Assembly: GCA_018398765.1 (NCBI GenBank)
Contig: JAHBMJ010000344.1
Location: forward strand, 66,766 to 88,671
Direction: 5' to 3'
Length of the DNA stretch: 21,906 nt
Origin: Chromera velia
Lineage: Eukaryota; Sar; Chromeraceae
Below are positions 17,743-21,906 of the stretch, piece by piece. Made by a program: the position numbers and the translations under genes. Below the pieces are notes generated by a model, which was not told the DNA's origin, ran no database searches, and saw only the letters and a program-made list of their open reading frames with translations. The first letter of the stretch is position 1, and the number at the start of each line of letters is the position of its first letter.

Positions 17743-18382
17743 GGCTGGTCAGAGGGGAGAGGAAAGAGACTGAATGAATCACCAAATTTTAAAGCAAACG
17801 GATAAGGGAAGATCAATAAGCTTGCTCTGTTTCATTTTCTGATAAATGAGGCAGATAGTGATATTGATTTGTTCCTTTGCAGAACTATCAGCAGGTGTGA
17901 GGTTTTTATGGAATGCAGGAAAAGAATAGGTGATCTTTACAGAACAAACGCTGAAGAGCTCGCAGAAAGGGATAAAGAATCTCTCAAGAGAACTTAGAGA
18001 AGAAACGCGTACAGAAGAGAAAGCCACCAGTACGCAGCAATACACTAGACCAAATTGGTTGGGCAAAAGAGAAGGGCGAACAGAAAAACCTGGGAACAGA
18101 GGCAGTGGGGCACTGCTTGAATCCGTATGCTATAGATCGTCTCCGATCTTGTTATCATTCTTGTGTTATGACCTTTTTGCAAACGATCTCTCTATGGTAT
18201 GGTCTAGTTGATTTCGTTCGACAAATTTAATCGATCAACAAATTGACATGTCAGGGAAAGTCCTGACGCCTAGGCCTGAGGGGTTGGTCTAAAACGCTCC
18301 ATCTGCATGCAGGTGTCTGCGTAACCTCTCGAAGGTGCAAGTCGAGGCCCGGCAATGGACCACGGGGCAACCCGAAACATAA

Positions 18383-18402
18383 ATCCTATCCTATCCTATC
18401 CC
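18383..18402 (+). repeat. (TCCTA)n tail of the LINE
   Basis: Four tandem ATCCT-type pentamers after CGAAACATAA. Short tandem-repeat tails replace poly(A) in several LINE clades. Confidence 0.6.
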
Positions 18403-18429
18403 ATCGTAACTGGCATCGTTCCCCACAGC

Positions 18430-18575
18430 ATTCAGATTTTTTAACAGATTTGGGATGATAAAAAATATTTGGTGCATGGCCCCACGTTTCAAAAAATATT
18501 TAGTGCACGTCGGACATTCGACATTGGGGCGGGATCGAGGCCAATCCTCCAGACATAAATCCTAATCCTACTAGA
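18430..18575 (+). mobile_element. Second, related LINE 3' end fragment
   Basis: TCGAGGCC followed by ACATAAATCCTAATCCTA at about 18535-18575 mirrors TCGAGGCCCGG ... ACATAAATCCTATCC of the first tail at 18343-18402. It also contains an AAAAAATATTTRGTGCA direct repeat near 18458 and 18489. Probably a second short insertion of the same family. Confidence 0.4.
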
Positions 18576-19169
18576 TATTTTAAAATACCAGTAGTGCTAA
18601 CCCACTACTAAGAGTGTACGCAGTATTTGCTGTATCAATCAATATGATCGATGCTACAGTCCTTTTATCTGAGCTTGTATGAAGTTTTATCCAAATCGTT
18701 ATTTCTTACAATTTTCTTGCATTATTTTTTACAATGTTTATTCTGTTTTACGAATAGAGAGTATTAGAGACAAAGTGTTCAAAATTGTTAGACAGAGTCC
18801 ATCCAAGAGGGTGTTCTGAAGAGATTTTGTTCTTCTCGTGGTTCGAGCTCCATCGCCAGCTGGTTTCTGCAATCAGTGCACTCATGCATCGATGGGTGTG
18901 CCATGAAACCGATTCATCTGATCAGGACTGCCAAACACACTGACCAGGGAATATCATTGTAAAAAGGATCAAGAACCTGATGACAGAGGTGCTCCTGGGA
19001 AGGAAAAAAGAACACAACTCATTAAATCTCTCTCATCCTGCGTCTCTCCCTGGGTTCTAATGCACACACACGCATGCAGGCAGGCAGGCAGGCAGGCAGG
19101 CAGACAGACAGACAGACAGACCGACCGAAAGGAAGGAAGGAAGGAAGGAAGGAAGAAAGAAAGAAAGAA

Positions 19170-19201
<32 letters not shown>

Positions 19202-19377
19202 AAAGTCAACCAACGTAACGGCAGACTGTCTCTGCTGGATTGTTCGTGAGACCAATCCATCGCTACCAGAAAAGGCTGCACGTTCTCATGAAACGTACAG
19301 GTTTGAAAGGGCCCTCGGTCTTTTTCATCTCAACTTACATGCATCAAACAAAACGCAGTGAGTGCCGCAGTACCTAC
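18576..19377. other. Intergenic region downstream of the minus-strand gene
   Basis: No convincing gene. It includes a compound microsatellite at 19074-19204 (CAGG, CAGA, CCGA, GGAA, GAAA). A stretch at 19205-19285 read on the minus strand (FLVAMDWSHEQSSRDS after an ACGTGCAG) has some coding look, but no phase-compatible link was found to the gene ending at 19378. Confidence 0.45.
19074..19204 (+). repeat. CAGG/CAGA/GGAA/GAAA compound microsatellite
   Basis: Blocks of tetranucleotides in sequence, starting from GCATGCAGGCAGG. No coding potential. Confidence 0.92.
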
Positions 19378-19519
19378 CTACCGACGAAATTTCCACAGTT
19401 GTTGTTTGGGGTCGAGGAAAATATTCCAATTTCCGGGGTCGTCGTTCTGCCATAAAGTCTGAACGAGGTTCCCCTTCATGTTCCAACTCGTCTTGCACTT
19501 GTACTGGTGGAGCCAAAAA
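19378..19519 (-). CDS. Exon c (last exon) of the unrecognised minus-strand gene
   Basis: Starts after a (CA/GT)n tract ending in TACAG and reads FWLHQYKCKTSWNMKGNLVQ then TLWQNDDPGNWNIFLDPKQQ and LWKFRR, TAG. Four Trp and no low complexity make it convincing as coding. The TAG overlaps a GTAGGTAGG donor-like string. Confidence 0.65.
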
Positions 19520-19521
19520 CT

Positions 19522-19559
<38 letters not shown>

Positions 19560-20852
19560 GGAGAGAGAGAGAGAGAGAGAGAGAGAAGAAGAAGTTAGGC
19601 AGATGAGCGAAGTGAGAAGGAGAGCAGCGAAGACGACCGTGACAAAAGAGACGTTGAAGTGAAAAAAAGAAGCAAGGAAATAGATAAATAGAGAAAGGAG
19701 ATAAAAGGAAGGCAACCAATGAAGGAAGAAGAGAGCGAGGGGGGGAAAAAAGGAGGTGAAGGGGGGGATCAGGAAAGGAAGAGTGAAGAAAAGAAAGATT
19801 CCTTCGGTCTCAAGCTCCACTCTGCATGTTTCTTTCTTTTTTTTTTTGACGCACGCCACCCGTGCACCTTCCACAAGTAGATGAGTGTGCATGTCCGAAT
19901 GTTCTGCTTCTTTCCGATCTTCAGTCAATCAGTCTGCCTGTCTGTGTGCTTTGATGTTTGTCTTTCATCATTCTGCTGCTGCTGCTGCTGCTGCTGACAT
20001 GGGGAGTCCATCCTTGTTTCTCTTCACTTTGAGGCCCTCTGCCAGGGCGCCAAAGTAGAGATCTCTCTTGAGGGGCTCGAGGTCAGGGTCTCCTGCGTCG
20101 AAGCAGTCCCAGGCGTCAATCAAGGCAACCAGCCGGCGGGGCTGGATGGACAGCCGACAGGAGTCCCCACGAAGAAAATTCAAAACCGGATCCCGAGCAC
20201 CGTCTGCGTTCCCTCAAACAAAAAAACAAATGAATGAACAAAGAAACAAATAAATTAATTGCTTGATTGATTGCACGGAGAGAGAGAGAGGAAAGGCACT
20301 CACTCACTCACTATTCAGAGACAGGCAGGCATGCAGGAAGGTGGAACGAACAAATCTGATTGAGAGAAGGATCCTACCTGGTCTTTTTTGTTGCATGCAG
20401 TCTCTCTGAAAGAACTCTAACTCCGCATGCTCTGAGGAAAGTCATCGAGGACCCTTCCGATAAGTGGCCACATTTATGCATTCATTTACGCGCGGTCTGT
20501 TTCTTTCTTGTTCTCCTTTCCGTCGCCTACACATGTGTGAGGGTATGCAAAAAGACCGATAGACATGTACTCATACAGACACATACGAAATAATACACAC
20601 ATGTGTGAGGGTATGCAAAAAGACCGATAGACATGTACTCATACAGACACATAAGAAATAATACACACATGTGTGAGGGTATGCAAAAAGACCTATCATC
20701 GGATAGACGGACCGACCAGCGGGCGGGAAGGCCTCTGGGTCTGCTCCTAAGGATGCCGGCACAGGGACCTGGTAGGTCACCGTCCTTCCCTTCTGCACGA
20801 TCGCCTCGGCCCCCTCCGGCAAGGAGAAGTTCCCGACGATGTCGCAGTCCTC
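19378..20852 (-). CDS. Unrecognised protein, three C-terminal exons
   Basis: Minus-strand model: exon a 20852-20717 (45 codons plus 1 nt; EDCDIVGNFSLPEGAEAIVQ...), exon b 20203-19999 (2 nt, 67 codons, 2 nt; ...RRLVALIDAWDCFDAGDPD...), exon c 19519-19378 (1 nt, 46 codons, TAG; FWLHQYKCKTSWNMKGNLVQ...). Acceptors are CTGCAG, ACGCAG and TACAG; donors are GTCGGT (20716) and GTCAGC (19998). The split codons (G|AC = Asp, AT|T = Ile) keep the frame, giving 160 residues. The middle is rich in Asp and Leu, with a likely helix RLVALIDAW; the C-terminal part is Trp- and Asn-rich and basic at the end (QLWKFRR). No family is recognised. Donors of GTC type match the HisRS gene. If the second donor is not used, exon b reads on into a seven-Ala run and stops at 19968. 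Confidence 0.65.
19520..19600 (+). repeat. (CA)n(GA)n tract inside the last intron of the minus-strand gene
   Basis: Seen from the minus strand it is (CT)n then (GT)n then TACAG, the same layout as intron ends of HisRS. Confidence 0.9.
19999..20203 (-). CDS. Exon b of the unrecognised minus-strand gene
   Basis: The most protein-like exon of this gene: PVLNFLRGDSCRLSIQPRRL then VALIDAWDCFDAGDPDLEPL. The donor GTCAGC at 19998 is the first unit of an (AGC)n run, again a splice site that has grown into a microsatellite. Confidence 0.65.
20529..20693 (+). repeat. 68-bp tandem repeat, about 2.4 copies
   Basis: ACACATGTGTGAGGG starts at 20529, 20597 and 20665. Copies are nearly identical (one CATACG/CATAAG difference). 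It lies inside the intron between exons a and b of the minus-strand gene, close to its donor. Confidence 0.93.
20717..20852 (-). CDS. Exon a of the unrecognised minus-strand gene
   Basis: Starts in phase 0 after a run of C and CTTCCCTGCAG; contains NFSLPEGAEAIVQKGRTVTY then QVPVPASLGADPEAFPPA. The donor GTCGGT lies next to the 68-bp repeats at 20529-20693. Confidence 0.6.
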
Positions 20853-20920
20853 CTGCAGGGAAGGGGGGGGGATGGAGTCTGTGACAGACAGACAGACAGA
20901 CAGACAGACAGGCAGGCAGG

Positions 20921-20954
<34 letters not shown>

Positions 20955-21906
20955 AACAAAGAAACAGACAAACAAACACAAACACAGCACCTGGGTCAGA
21001 GAAAGAGAGAGGGAGAGAGAAGAGAAGAGAAGAGAGAGCGGTAGAGAAAGAGAGAGATTTTTGTGTGTGTTGTGGAATCAAGATTTCTGTTTCTAATCTT
21101 CTCGCGATGACACCGGAGTCCATCAATCACTATGTCTGCTTGTCTGCTTGTCTGTCTGTCTGTCTGTCTGTCTGAATCACCGGGCCGACTGACTGACTGA
21201 CTGACTGAATGAATGAATAAATGAGTGGAATATCTATCGATCATGTGTGGACAGGTCCGTTCTTTTTTTCTTCTTATCTTTCCGTCCTTGATTGCGTGTG
21301 AACAAAACAGAACAAAAAGAACGCTGCCGCGTCTTTAACTCGAAGTGAGTAAATTATCGTGCATGATGAAGAACAAAAAACGAAATGCGGCTGCATGCTT
21401 TAACTTGAAGAAAAAAAATCTTTGAATGCACATTCAGTGAAGAAGAAAGAGCCTGCGGGACAAGACAACCACCTCTCGTCAGTCAGACACACCCACCCGC
21501 CGGCCTACGGAGGCAATTAAGGGGGGAGAGGCAAGGGACAAACAAACAAAAGGACAAACGCAAAGAAGTCGAACGAAGAGACGAACAGACATGCAGGCCA
21601 AAACAAGTGCCCATCCATCCATCCATCTATCCATAAATTCATGTATTCAGCCGCCCGACAGGCAGAAAGAAGCACCGACCCACCACCAAATTGAGCTCTC
21701 GCTGTTTCAATTTTTCTTGAAGCACCCGTGGGACGCTCAACAGCAGTCTATGGTTTCTGCAACCAGCAAAGCAAAGCAAACAAATCGATCGAGTGGATGG
21801 GGAGAGACACGAAGGACACACGCACACACACAATAGTCATCACAGAGAGAACCGATGCATGGACGGATGGATTGATGGATGCGTCCGCGGGTAGAGATAG
21901 AGAGAG
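20853..21906. other. 5' intronic or flanking region of the minus-strand gene
   Basis: Mostly low-complexity: CAGA/CAGG at 20884-20976, GA-rich to about 21057, CTGT at 21136-21173, GACT/GAAT at 21187-21217. One weak candidate exon (21684-21756, minus) is listed separately. Nothing else is supported. Confidence 0.45.
21684..21756 (-). CDS. Possible upstream exon of the unrecognised minus-strand gene
   Basis: After GGTTGCAG the minus strand reads 1 nt plus 24 codons (NHRLLLSVPRVLQEKLKQRE then LNLV) to a GTGGGT donor, leaving phase 0, which fits exon a at 20852. The peptide could be a helix. The link spans an 831-nt intron and rests on phase and splice sites only. Confidence 0.28.

Larger units (their letters stand above)
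16860..18402 (+). mobile_element. Degenerate non-LTR retrotransposon (LINE) 3' end
   Basis: Coding remnants in several frames with stops. Around 17150-17340 a basic helical stretch (EWLGAMKKSDLQKRMKIVWK...) resembles the region after the reverse transcriptase domain. 17521-17742 holds the best signal: an arginine-rich lead-in, PLEERLCTVCQ, a short spacer, then VENGVHMVTDYPIYEQER. This follows the R-x-C-x2-C ... E-x2-H ... P-x-Y-x3-R layout common near LINE C-termini; the usual Cys before P is Tyr here. The same frame resumes at 17815-17998 (ALFHFLINEADSDIDLFLCR..., then RKRIGDLYR) after two stops, as in that family. The 3' end is an AAATCCTATCCTATCC tail at 18380-18402. No intact RT or endonuclease motifs were seen, so this is a 5'-truncated, dead copy. 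Confidence 0.55.

Noticed and set aside
19057-19281. Minus-strand exon candidate (FLVAMDWSHEQSS...)
   Set aside because: Joining it to the GTAGGT after 19378 gives a stop within a few codons, and the frame then runs into a GAAA microsatellite.

Overview
The window looks like nuclear DNA from a eukaryote with a red-derived complex plastid. A chromerid-like alveolate alga would fit, but this is inference. The evidence is spliceosomal introns in every recognisable gene, introns packed with microsatellites, an aminoacyl-tRNA synthetase whose first two exons read like a signal peptide followed by a transit peptide, and non-LTR retrotransposon debris. No operons, rRNA, tRNA or CRISPR were seen.

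Layout, left to right. 50-560 (+): the apparent last exon of a gene that begins outside the window. 561-3521: non-coding and AT-rich from about 1500, with two fold-back (MITE-like) elements at 1971-2477 and 2550-3131. The second has TA on both sides and a core of degenerate tandem repeats of about 33 bp. 3522-4168 (-): a small two-exon gene of unknown function. 4169-5654: the divergent intergenic region between that gene and the main gene. 5655-15748 (+): one histidyl-tRNA synthetase gene in 16 exons (1,749 nt coding, 582 residues) spread over about 10.1 kb, so about 83% is intron. 15749-16800: AT-rich and non-coding. About 16860-18402 (+): a degenerate LINE-type 3' end finishing in an ATCCT-type tail, with a second related tail near 18500-18575. 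19378-20852 (-): at least three exons of an unrecognised gene whose 5' part lies to the right.

The HisRS model rests on continuous family similarity from the PPRGTRD motif to the C-terminus. All exon phases close, and the coding length is a multiple of three across an assembly gap of 51 N. The likely job is charging tRNA-His inside an organelle.

The most unusual material is at the splice sites. Of the 15 HisRS donors, 11 read GTC rather than GTA or GTG, often running straight into a (CAGT)n-type microsatellite, while 11 of 15 acceptors end TGCAG. Three acceptors are locally duplicated together with the start of their exon, one donor is present three times, and one intron carries 16 copies of a 32-33 bp unit that itself looks like a 3' splice site. 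Two of the acceptor duplications, plus one duplication inside an intron, flank short inserts (45-68 bp) that share a 27-nt motif. This suggests a tiny, possibly undescribed mobile element that makes unusually long (26-37 bp) flanking duplications.
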